NCBI RefSeq assembly: GCF_000332995.1
Contig: NZ_BANS01000008.1
Coordinates: 1-64,000 of the forward strand
Source of the DNA: Gordonia amicalis NBRC 100051 = JCM 11271
GTDB lineage: Bacteria; Actinomycetota; Actinomycetes; Mycobacteriales; Mycobacteriaceae
Direction of reading: 5' to 3'
DNA length: 64,000 nucleotides
Shown in pieces: positions 55,395-63,281 of this stretch (position 1 is the first letter of the stretch; every line of letters starts with the position of its first letter). Both the position numbers and the translations under genes were made by a program. The notes beneath the pieces were generated by a model. The model ran no database searches. It was not told the origin of the DNA and saw only the letters and a program-made list of their open reading frames with translations.

Positions 55395-57500
55395 TCAGAC
55401 CTCGAGGCGCCGGCTGCGTACCGCCGGCGAATCCGATCGGGACACCCGCAAGGCGATGGTGACGGCCTCGTCGTCGGCGACCGGACACAACTCGTCCATC
55501 TCGCGACGCAGACCCGCGAGAAGGTCGCCGTGGTTGTCCGACAGCGTGTGCGCCGTCGCGTCGTCGAGGGCGTACAGGAAGGCCGGCGTCATGGGGTGCA
55601 CGGTATAGCCGAGTTGCTCGGCGGCCACCCACAGCTGTTCGACGACGAGCCCGGCTCGCATGTAGTCCGCCCGGGTACGCCCGCTCTGGACCAGGAGCAG
55701 GATTCCCGACGCCGAGGCGACCCGCGCCGCGGCGTCCGCCCCCAGCGCCGCGCCGCCGCCCCACTCGTCGAGCAGGGACATCACGTCGCCCCGCCGGAGC
55801 ACGTCGAGCATCCCGGCCATCGCCGGCGGCAGATCGAGAGACGCGATGTCGATCCCGGCACCGGCCGCGGGGTCGGCGGTGAGTTCGGCGAACATCTCGC
55901 GGTGCAGCGCGGGGGTCAGGAAGCGCGCCCGGTCGGAGCGATCCGAGATCGTCGCGAAGGTCGCGATCCGCGTGCGGTCGGACAGGGGCACGAGTCGGGT
56001 GGTCTCGGTGTCGGCCACAGCGGTGAGTCGGAGCAGGTCCTCGTCGCCGAGCGGTGAGCCGTCGCCGGGTCCACGCCGGGTGCTCCGCGCGAGCAGCGCC
56101 TGAAGGTCGCTTTCGTACTCGGGCGCGTGCACTCCCGCACCGAGGCCTTTGAGCCGGACACGTCCGAGAACCGTCTGGTCGTCCTCGACGATCTCGATGT
56201 CGTCGAGCACACCGCGACTGGCCGCGGCGACACGGGCGTTGTGCAGGGCGGCACCGACCGCGACCGCGGAGGCGCGGTGCTCGACGTCGAGCGTCGAGGT
56301 GCGGTCCCGGTCGAGGGCGATGGTCACGGTGTCGTCGTCGACGCTGATCCGCCACGGCTGCTGGTTGCCCGCCGACGGGGCTCGCGCCGCGGCGTGCGTG
56401 ATGAGATCGAGGTCGGACATCTCGTCGACCGGGATCTCGTTGTGCGCGAGCGATTCGGCGGTACCTGCGTCCGTGCCGCCGGCACCGTCGAGGGGATCGC
56501 TGAGGCCGTCGAGCCAGGTGTCGCGGTCGAAGCGCACGCGCCCGGACGGCAGCGGACGGCCCTGGACGAGGCGGCGGACCGCGGCGGCGACGGTCGCACC
56601 GCCGAGCAGCACGTCGCCGGCCAGTTGCGGCCAGGCCGTGACCGTGTGCCCGAGTTCGATCGCCGACGCCGCCATCGGCGCGGTGACCCTCGCCGGTTCG
56701 AGGACCTTGACGGCCAGGGGGGTGAGATGTGCCCGGTCCAGACCCACCAGGTCCTCGATGCGGAGATCCCCGGCCAGACCATGGAACAGCGGGCGCTCCG
56801 GTTCGAGATCGAATCGCTCCACGTCGAGGGTTCCGCCGTCACTCGTCTCCATCAGCACCGGAATACCCAGTTCGCGGCAACGATGCCGTACCAGCACCTT
56901 TACGTCGAATGAATCACATTCTTCGACGACGAGGTCGAGGCCGTCGAGGAATTCGTCGATGTTCTCGTTGGTTATGCCCTCTGTGAACACCGAAGTCGTC
57001 AGGTACGGGTCGATTTCGGAAATACGTCGGGAAGCCACGATGGCCTTATTTGTATCGATATCCAGCAATGTTGCCGGAATTCGATTCATATTCGTCAATT
57101 CGAGGTCGTCGAAATCCGCCAGACGTAATTCGCCGGCCAGTCCCTCGAGGGCCAGGGTGAGGGCGATGGCGTGGCCGACGCTCAATCCGACGATCCCGAC
57201 GCGCAGCTTGGCGGCGGCGTCGAGATCGGCCGCGGTCAGCTTATGCCTGTTACGGTCCAGCCGCAGCCGACGATAAGAGATCGGACCGGGGATCTTCACC
57301 AGCGATTTGCGCCACGGAAAGTACGCGAATCGACATTCTTCATCCCGGACCGAGGGGTCGACCGGAGGCAGGATCTCGTCGAGTGCACGTCGGGTCTGGG
57401 TGGTCATGTCTGTCACGTCGATCGCGTCGTCGTCCAGGAGAGAAACGGGGACTTCGGACTCCGAGTAGACGTTGGCCGCAGTGGCCGGCGTGTAGTGCAT
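55395..57500 (-). CDS. ThiF/MoeB E1-like domain fused to nitroreductase, Rv1355c-like
   Basis: This 701-residue two-domain protein resembles M. tuberculosis Rv1355c (MoeY). Residues about 90-300 form an E1-like Rossmann domain: VGIVGLSVGHAIA (nucleotide loop), ADFDDLELTNMNRI, DTNKAIVASRRI and VEECDSFDVK. That is the ThiF/MoeB pattern used to adenylate a carboxyl group. Residues about 385-690 form a nitroreductase domain with AARAPSAGNQQPWRI (FMN-binding motif). The middle (300-340) links the two. It starts with an ATG at 57500. The neighbouring divergent gene encodes a GNAT-like protein and c-di-GMP genes follow, as GGDEF/EAL genes flank Rv1355c in M. tuberculosis. The chemistry is not known; modification of a peptide or small molecule is a reasonable guess. 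Confidence 0.87.
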   Translation of the reverse strand: MHYTPATAANVYSESEVPVSLLDDDAIDVTDMTTQTRRALDEILPPVDPSVRDEECRFAYFPWRKSLVKIPGPISYRRLRLDRNRHKLTAADLDAAAKLRVGIVGLSVGHAIALTLALEGLAGELRLADFDDLELTNMNRIPATLLDIDTNKAIVASRRISEIDPYLTTSVFTEGITNENIDEFLDGLDLVVEECDSFDVKVLVRHRCRELGIPVLMETSDGGTLDVERFDLEPERPLFHGLAGDLRIEDLVGLDRAHLTPLAVKVLEPARVTAPMAASAIELGHTVTAWPQLAGDVLLGGATVAAAVRRLVQGRPLPSGRVRFDRDTWLDGLSDPLDGAGGTDAGTAESLAHNEIPVDEMSDLDLITHAAARAPSAGNQQPWRISVDDDTVTIALDRDRTSTLDVEHRASAVAVGAALHNARVAAASRGVLDDIEIVEDDQTVLGRVRLKGLGAGVHAPEYESDLQALLARSTRRGPGDGSPLGDEDLLRLTAVADTETTRLVPLSDRTRIATFATISDRSDRARFLTPALHREMFAELTADPAAGAGIDIASLDLPPAMAGMLDVLRRGDVMSLLDEWGGGAALGADAAARVASASGILLLVQSGRTRADYMRAGLVVEQLWVAAEQLGYTVHPMTPAFLYALDDATAHTLSDNHGDLLAGLRREMDELCPVADDEAVTIALRVSRSDSPAVRSRRLEV

Positions 57501-57672
57501 ACCTCATGGTGGCTTACCCGACTCGGCGTCGCCAACCGGGGCTATATGTGCGGATTTTGGACGAGAAGAACGGTTCTGCACCAGCATAAAATTGCCGCTG
57601 TGGCAACATAACACGCGGGGTCGGGGGAGATCTCGCAACGAATTCCTTATTTATGGAAGGCGCAATACTGCG

Positions 57673-58434
57673 ATGAAAACGATGAAAACCGCCAGTGAAG
57701 TGGTACAGACCGGCATGCTTCGGGCCACCGCCCCGGAGGCCGGTACGGAGTACACGGTGATCGCGGCCAGTCCGCGACGGGAGCGGCTCCTGTGGGACAA
57801 GTACCTCGCCGGGGCCGCCGCGTCGTACGACCGGCACGGCTGTGCGGCCGCACTCGATTACGACGAGGTCTCCTCAGGTGCGGGAACGGCCCTGTTCTTC
57901 GCCGTGCTCGACGAGTCCGATCAGGTCCGCGGCGGCCTGCGCGTCCAGCCGCGGTTCAGCGCGGCGGCGCAGTCGCACGCGCTCGTCGAGTGGGCCGGAC
58001 AGCCCGGTCAGGTGCAGTTGGTGAACGCCATCGAAGAGCGGCTTGCGGGCGGGATCGTCGAGGTCAAGACGGCCTGGGTGGATGAGCGATCACCCATCGC
58101 CAGGTCTGTGGCCGGGCAGCTGTCACGGTTGGGGCTGGTCATCATGGAGATGTCGGGCACCGATCACATGATGGCCACTGCGGCCGATCACGTGCTGCGG
58201 CGCTGGCAGTCGGGCGGCGGCCGCGTCGACGAGTCGGTGCCGCCGACGCCGTTCCCCGACGAGCGCTACCGGACCCGACTCATGTGGTGGGATCGGGCCC
58301 GCCTCCAGGAACACACCACCGAGGAGACCTGGCGCCGGATGCGGATGGAAGCCGACATCCTGCAGTCGCCGGGACATGCTCAGCGTCTCCCGGGCCGGGT
58401 GTCCATCTCCAGCAAGTCGGCCGGACGCTGGTAG
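57673..58434 (+). CDS. GNAT / autoinducer-synthase-like protein, hypothetical
   Basis: This 253-residue protein has the pattern LLWDKYLAGAAASYDRHG, ALFFAVLDESDQVRGGLRVQ, LVEWAGQPGQVQLVNAIE, VEVKTAWVDERSPIARSVAG and LSRLGLVIMEMSG. Alternating strands and helices with a GGLRVQ segment recall GNAT or acyl-homoserine-lactone-synthase-type N-acyltransferases, although sequence similarity is weak. It is divergent from the ThiF-nitroreductase gene across 172 bases, suggesting shared control and a shared pathway. The ATG at 57673 follows GGAAGGCG at long distance; an in-frame ATG at 57682 is possible. Its 3' end overlaps the end of the GGDEF gene by 55 bases. The function is inferred only. Confidence 0.72.
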   Translation: MKTMKTASEVVQTGMLRATAPEAGTEYTVIAASPRRERLLWDKYLAGAAASYDRHGCAAALDYDEVSSGAGTALFFAVLDESDQVRGGLRVQPRFSAAAQSHALVEWAGQPGQVQLVNAIEERLAGGIVEVKTAWVDERSPIARSVAGQLSRLGLVIMEMSGTDHMMATAADHVLRRWQSGGGRVDESVPPTPFPDERYRTRLMWWDRARLQEHTTEETWRRMRMEADILQSPGHAQRLPGRVSISSKSAGRW

Positions 58435-59560
58435 AAGACCTCGTACAGGCTTGCCGCCGGCGGCGATGCCGGTGGGTCCTCGGCGGCGTGGGCGCTCAGC
58501 GTGCCGTCGTTCCACACGACCGGATCGATCGTGTCGATGACGGTGGTGTCCCGGCCGCTCTCCTTGGCCCGGTACACGCATTCGTCGGCGCGGCCCAGCA
58601 GGTTCCCGATCACGTCGTCGGTGGAGCCGGCATCGCCGTTGCGCGAGGACACCAGCGGTGCACAGACGCCCCCGACACTGACCGTCACCGGAGCCGTGGC
58701 GGCCACCGCGGCCCGGAGACGTTCGGCGCAGAGCCACAGCTCGTTCTCGTCGTGGACCACGTGGAACAGCAGGAACTCCTCGCCGCCGTAGCGGCACACC
58801 TCGGAACCGACAGGGCGTGTTCGCGGATGGCGGCGGACGCGGACAGTAGGACGCCGTCGCCGGCGAGGTGCCCGTACTCGTCGTTGATCCGTTTGAAGTG
58901 GTCGACGTCGAGAAGCAGGATGCCGATCCGTCCGGTGGACGAGCGTGCGGCGGACAACAGTTGCGACGCGCGGATGAGGAATCCGCGGCGGTTGAGCAGT
59001 CCGGTCAGGGGATCGATCCCGCAGAGACGGGTCTGTTGGTCGAGTACGGCCTCCATCGACTTGCGGAGGGCCACCACGAGGAACACGGGCACCACGATGA
59101 TCCCGAACATGGACCCGAAGCTGATCAGGAACGCCGGCCCCGACGTCGTGGTGACGCCGAGGACGACCACCGCGCAGAGGGTCGCGATCGCCAGATGCGA
59201 CAGGATGAGCCGGGTCGACGCGGTGATCGCGCCGATGGCGGGAATGGCCGCGACGATCGCGAGCACGAGGGCCGAGGAGCGGGGGTCGGCGAGGATCAAG
59301 GATGTGCCACCGATGCCGACGATGCCGAGGCCGCCCAGGACCGCGAACTCCGGATCGGTCAGCCGGCGACGGAGCATCGTGACGGTGAACACCAGCGCGA
59401 TGAACGACCAGATGACCATCAGGATGATCATCTTTCCGGGCTTCAGGGTGTCGGGTGCGAGGACGCTGATGATGGGCAGCGGGAGCACGCCACCGGTACT
59501 GATCAGCGTTGCCATGGACCGCGCATCGTAGCGGCGCATCATGTTTCTGATCAAGGCCAT
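58380..59560 (-). pseudogene. Membrane-bound diguanylate cyclase, frameshifted
   Basis: The N-terminal part has about six transmembrane helices (residues 15-185 from the ATG at 59560). It continues into a GGDEF domain: IDPLTGLLNRRGFL, LLLDVDHFKRINDEYGHLAGDG, up to AIREHALS. There the frame is lost near 58800-58815, and the catalytic RYGGEEFLLF, SVGGV and ADECVYRAKESGRD continue in another frame down to 58380. A 4-base deletion within a CGGT repeat (TCGGTTCC instead of TCGGTCGGTTCC) would explain it, but this is inferred. Repaired, it would be a full-length active-type cyclase making c-di-GMP. Either a pseudogene, a phase-variable gene or a sequencing error. Confidence 0.8.
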
Positions 59561-59982
59561 ACGCCGGGACCGCTTTCCGTCGTTTCGGCCGAGCGAGCGA
59601 CCACGGGTTCTCCGAACTCGGTGATTTACGGGATCAAAATCATAACCCGAACTAACGAATCCTGAGTGGCGTTGCACACAGGACTGGCTCCCACCTTAGC
59701 AGCCGTTTTCTAGCCTTTCTAATTGTTTGCGGGGTGTGATCAAAAGAGAATGCGGCCCGCGGCACCCCCGAATCCGATGGAGGTCAATCGACAACGAGAG
59801 TCGCCGGATACAGAAGGCGCAGATTTCCACCGTCACGACACGGATCATGCGCTGCATCGACGATTGCCGTGGCGCCACTTCCTCTGAGTCCGCGGTTCAT
59901 ATCCGATGTATTGCACCGGTTTCGGGTCGGGGTTGTCCTGTACAGGACGAGCCGGTCTGCGGTTAAAATCCTGCCGAGGAAC
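59561..59982. other. 422-base intergenic region between the two c-di-GMP genes
   Basis: I see no gene here. The sequence is less GC-rich than its surroundings, and short open frames lack coding character. Its right end holds the palindromic promoter of the GGDEF/EAL gene (59935-59969). The divergent promoter of the cyclase gene should lie at the left end, but no clear boxes are visible. Confidence 0.5.
59935..59969 (+). promoter_or_regulatory. Palindromic operator and -10 box of the GGDEF/EAL gene
   Basis: GTCCTGTACAGGAC (59935-59948) is a perfect 14-bp palindrome, and TAAAAT (59964-59969) is a good -10 box 15 bases further on. The palindrome takes the place of the -35 box, so a regulator could bind there. 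GAGGA at 59976-59980 precedes the proposed GTG start at 59983. Confidence 0.55.
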
Positions 59983-61214
59983 GTGGCGTTCGGGCCGCGG
60001 CGGGGGGATCGGACGACAGTAGATGATGCAGTGTTGAGTCGCGGCGCAACGGTGATCGCCGTCGAGGTCGACCCTTACCACCGTGCCGTCGTCGCCTACG
60101 GGTACGGCGCCGTCGTGTCCATCGCCGAATCGTTCGTCGCCCAGGTCCTGATGCCGATCAGTCCACGTGCGCGGTTCGAACGCAGGTCGGATCTGCAGTG
60201 GCTGATAACTCTCTCGGCCACCGATGGCGGCCATGACGCGCTCATCGACGCGGCACGGCGCAAACTCGGTGCGCACACCGTCAGCGACGGAGATCGCAGC
60301 GGATTCCTCGACGTCTGCATGGGCGTCGCCGTCGGCGCCGACCTCGACGGGGTCTCGGACGAGGCCGATCTGGTGCGTCACGCCGACGCCGCCCTGTGCG
60401 TCGCCCTCACCCGCCGGGTGCATTTGAGTTCGCGCACCCGAGTATGGTGCGGCAGATCAGCGCGGAGGTCGACCTCACGGCATGGCTCACCCGGTCCGTC
60501 GAGCGGGACTTCTCGGTCTTCTACCAACCGATCGTCGCAATGCCCGACCGTCGGGTGGTCGGCTATGAGTCGCTACTGCGTTGGCACACCGAATCCGGAG
60601 TGCTTGCCCCAGATGCGTTTCTCGCGGTGGCCGAAGGCATCTCGCTGCTCGCGCCGATCGGCCGGCATGCCATCGGGGAAGCCATCCGGGATCTCGCCGC
60701 GGACATCTCCCGGATGACCGGTGACGAGGGTTTCGTCTCGCTCAACCTGTCCTGCCAGCAGCTGTCCGACGACGGCCTCGTCGCCTACATCGACGGTCTG
60801 ATCCGCGACTACCGCGTCGATCCGGCCCGGGTCTGGATCGAGGTCCGCGAGGATCAGGTGATCCGCCTCGAGACCTCGGCGGCCCGGACCGTCAACGCGC
60901 TGCACGACCTCGGGTGCACCATCTGCGTCGACGACCTCGGCGCCGGCTTCTCCGCCCTTCGTTATGTGCGGGACCTGCCGGTCGACGTCCTGAAGGTCGA
61001 TCGCACGCTGATCGACCAGCTGGTCCACAGTCATTCCGATCGTGCTGTGGTGCGGGCGATCTCGGAGATGGCGGCGGCCACCGGTCTGCGGATGGTGGCG
61101 GAGGGCATCGAGAGCGACGACGTGCTGGAGGTCCTCACCGAGTTCGGCTTCGACTACGCGCAGGGCTTCTTCTTCGGCCGTCCGGAACCGCTGTCCACGT
61201 GGACCGGCCGATAG
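59983..61214 (+). pseudogene. Degenerate-GGDEF/EAL protein, frameshifted between domains
   Basis: The first half (59983 to about 60416) resembles a GGDEF domain, but its signature is replaced by FERRSDLQ and the DxLTGLxNR start is missing, so it is not catalytic. At 60416-60418 the frame changes; one extra G in this G-run would restore reading into GAFEFAHPSM and the EAL domain. The EAL domain is intact-looking: GYESLLRW, LNLSCQ, WIEVRED, CVDDLGAGFSALRYV, DVLKVDR, AEGIES and FGFDYAQGFFFGRPEP. It would hydrolyse c-di-GMP. The EAL part could also be translated alone from the ATG at 60444. Pseudogene or sequencing error. Confidence 0.8.
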
Positions 61215-61324
61215 TCCGGTAACGGACCGCCGGTGACACACCCGGACGGCCGGTGCGCCGTTGTCCGGCGAACCGACCGTCCGGTGCGATCTCCCCGATG
61301 ATGCTCGGGGACATGGGTTTCGGG

Positions 61325-61771
61325 TTAGGTGACAGTTCCGGTCTCGATGGCCTGCGGACTGTTGTGGCTCTCCACCTCGATGCGACGCGGCTTGGCCTTC
61401 TCGGCCACCGGGATGGTCACGGTGAGCACGCCGTTGTCGTAGCGCGCGGAGATGCCGGCACTGTCGATGGAGTCACCGAGGGTGACCTGGCGGCGGTAGG
61501 TGCCGGAGAACCGTTCGCTGGCCAGCCACTGGACACCCTCGTCGGACGGGGCACTTCGCTGGGCGGACAACGTGAGTACGCCGTTGTCGACACTCACGTC
61601 GATCGAGCCAGGGTCCGCGCCCGGCAGGTCGGCGACGAGCATGTAGTGGTCGTCGACCTTGTAGAGGTCCAAGGGCATGAACTTGGGTGTACGCGCGGTT
61701 CCGGCCGCCGAACCGGTCAGCATGCCCCGGGCCCAGGCATCCATGTCGGAGAAGGGATCGAAACGCAGCAC
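61325..61771 (-). CDS. Small heat-shock protein Hsp20
   Basis: This 148-residue protein has an alpha-crystallin domain (about residues 30-130): PLDLYKVDDHYMLVADLPG, SIDVSVDNGVLTLSAQR, RRQVTLGDSID and the C-terminal YDNGVLTVTIPVAEKAKPR with the GVLTVTIP signature. It holds unfolded proteins in oligomers during heat or other stress. The GTG at 61771 is preceded by AGGAGGTG. A CIRCE-like inverted repeat overlaps its -35 box, suggesting repression by HrcA. Confidence 0.95.
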   Translation of the reverse strand: MLRFDPFSDMDAWARGMLTGSAAGTARTPKFMPLDLYKVDDHYMLVADLPGADPGSIDVSVDNGVLTLSAQRSAPSDEGVQWLASERFSGTYRRQVTLGDSIDSAGISARYDNGVLTVTIPVAEKAKPRRIEVESHNSPQAIETGTVT

Positions 61772-61844
61772 AGCAGTTCACCTCCTGTCTCACAAGGCTG
61801 CTCGCCACTCGGCAGGCGAGCAGCTCAACGCTGTACTGACACCG

Positions 61845-61897
61845 AAGATAGCACCGGTTCGCGCACTCGTCTAGCACTCTCGGGTAGAGAGTGCCAG
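61845..61897 (-). promoter_or_regulatory. hsp20 promoter with overlapping CIRCE element
   Basis: On the minus strand TAGACG (61873-61868) and TATCTT (61850-61845) are -35 and -10 boxes with 17-bp spacing. TAGCACTC-N9-GAGTGCCA (61872-61896 on the plus strand) matches the CIRCE consensus TTAGCACTC-N9-GAGTGCTAA closely and overlaps the -35. It sits inside a longer imperfect inverted repeat (61850-61917, outer arms GCACCGGTTCGC / GCGAACCGGTGC) that may also end the upstream gene. HrcA is the known CIRCE repressor. Confidence 0.75.
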
Positions 61898-61929
61898 ACG
61901 ATGTGCGAACCGGTGCTCGAGCGGCCGGT

Positions 61930-63237
61930 TCAGCCGAGTTCGGTTGCCTCGATGGTGAATCCGGCGTCGCGCAGGCGGTCGATGAGTGCATCGCCCATCG
62001 CTGCCGCGGTCGTGAGAACCCCGGTGCGGGACGGTAGCCGATCGCGGTCGAGCGCCAGCGCCAGGGCGCTCTCGGCGAGCATCACCGCGGTCGCCTTGTA
62101 TCCCGGGTCGCCCTGGGCGCGCATCTGCGATCGGTAGCGACGGCCGGTGGTCGTCCGCGTGAACGTCTCGACCACGAAATATCCACTGTTGCGGGACTTC
62201 TCGCTGGGGCCGTCGCCCGGCTTGGGCAGGACGCGGTCGAGGAGGCGGCGGGTGGGGCCGAAGCTCATCGCCCCCATGAAGACGCCGGTGCCGACCGCGA
62301 CCGCGCCGGCCGCCAGCGTCGACACGGCCGGGACGCCGCCGACGTTCATCGTCTCCGCGTAATGGAAGTTCGAGCCGTAGGCGTTGTCCAGCAGCGCATT
62401 CGAACGACGAACGATCCGGGTGTTGTGTGCCGCCATGAAGAACGGGGCGAGGGTGCCGCGCAGCGAGGGGTCGACCTTCTTGGCGCTGATGATCGACAGG
62501 TCGCTCGGTTCGTCGGACATGCTGACCCGCGGGACCTCGCCGGGACCGCCGGACAGGGCCTGCGGGTTGAGCATCAGGCGCCGGGCCTGCGAGTTCCTGG
62601 CCTCGTCGGCGATGACCCGCATCGAGTCGATGGTGCCGCCGGACAGGCCGCCGCGCATCGACTTCACCACCAGGGTGGTGTCGGTCATCTCGCCCGCCCC
62701 GTCCTCGGCGACCTTCTTGTAGAGCGCGTAGGTGGTGAGGTCGGACGGGACGGAGTCGAATCCGCAGGAGTGGACGATGCGTGCACCCGAGGCGACGGCG
62801 GTGTCGTGCGCCTTGTCGATGGAGTAGCGGACGAAGGGGACCTCGCCGGTGAGGTCGACGTAGTCGGTCCCGGCGGTCGCGGCCGCGACCACGAGTGCCT
62901 CGCCGTATTTCAGGTAGGGGCCGACCGTGGTGCAGATGACCTGCGTGCGGGCCACCATCGCATCGAGCGCGGCCGGCGAGTTGGAGTCGGCGACGATCAG
63001 GGGCCAGTCGTGCGCCCGGAGCGGCAGTCGTTCGCGCACCTTGGCGAGCTTGGACTCGTTGCGGCCGGCGAGCGCGACCTTGGTGCCGATCGGGGCGTGG
63101 TCGGCGAGATACCGGGCGGTGATCTCGCCGACGAAGCCGGTGGCGCCGTAGACGACGACGTCGAACTCGCGGCCGTGCGAACCGGCGGCGGGCCGGTTCT
63201 CGTTGCTGGATGTCTCGGTGGTGGATTCCCCGCTCAT
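61930..63237 (-). CDS. Saccharopine dehydrogenase-family reductase, trans-enoyl-reductase type
   Basis: This 435-residue protein has an N-terminal NAD(P)-binding Rossmann segment VVVYGATGFVGEITARYL and KVALAGRNESKL, then TTVGPYLKYGEALVVAAATA and SCGFDSVPSDLTTY, as in mycobacterial Rv2449c/Rv2953-type proteins. Rv2953 is a trans-acting enoyl reductase for phthiocerol and phenolphthiocerol lipids; the present protein is only assigned to the family. A hydrophobic stretch (about 300-325) may associate with membrane. The ATG at 63237 has GGAG just upstream. The frame extends further upstream into the neighbouring gene without support. Confidence 0.87.
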   Translation of the reverse strand: MSGESTTETSSNENRPAAGSHGREFDVVVYGATGFVGEITARYLADHAPIGTKVALAGRNESKLAKVRERLPLRAHDWPLIVADSNSPAALDAMVARTQVICTTVGPYLKYGEALVVAAATAGTDYVDLTGEVPFVRYSIDKAHDTAVASGARIVHSCGFDSVPSDLTTYALYKKVAEDGAGEMTDTTLVVKSMRGGLSGGTIDSMRVIADEARNSQARRLMLNPQALSGGPGEVPRVSMSDEPSDLSIISAKKVDPSLRGTLAPFFMAAHNTRIVRRSNALLDNAYGSNFHYAETMNVGGVPAVSTLAAGAVAVGTGVFMGAMSFGPTRRLLDRVLPKPGDGPSEKSRNSGYFVVETFTRTTTGRRYRSQMRAQGDPGYKATAVMLAESALALALDRDRLPSRTGVLTTAAAMGDALIDRLRDAGFTIEATELG

Positions 63238-63281
63238 CTCTCCGACCTTACGTGGGACGCGGGTCACATGTGACCGGGGAG

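Noticed and set aside
59727-59966. 79-codon open frame between the c-di-GMP genes
   Set aside because: No ribosome binding site, cysteine/arginine-rich random-looking sequence, and it overlaps the palindromic promoter.
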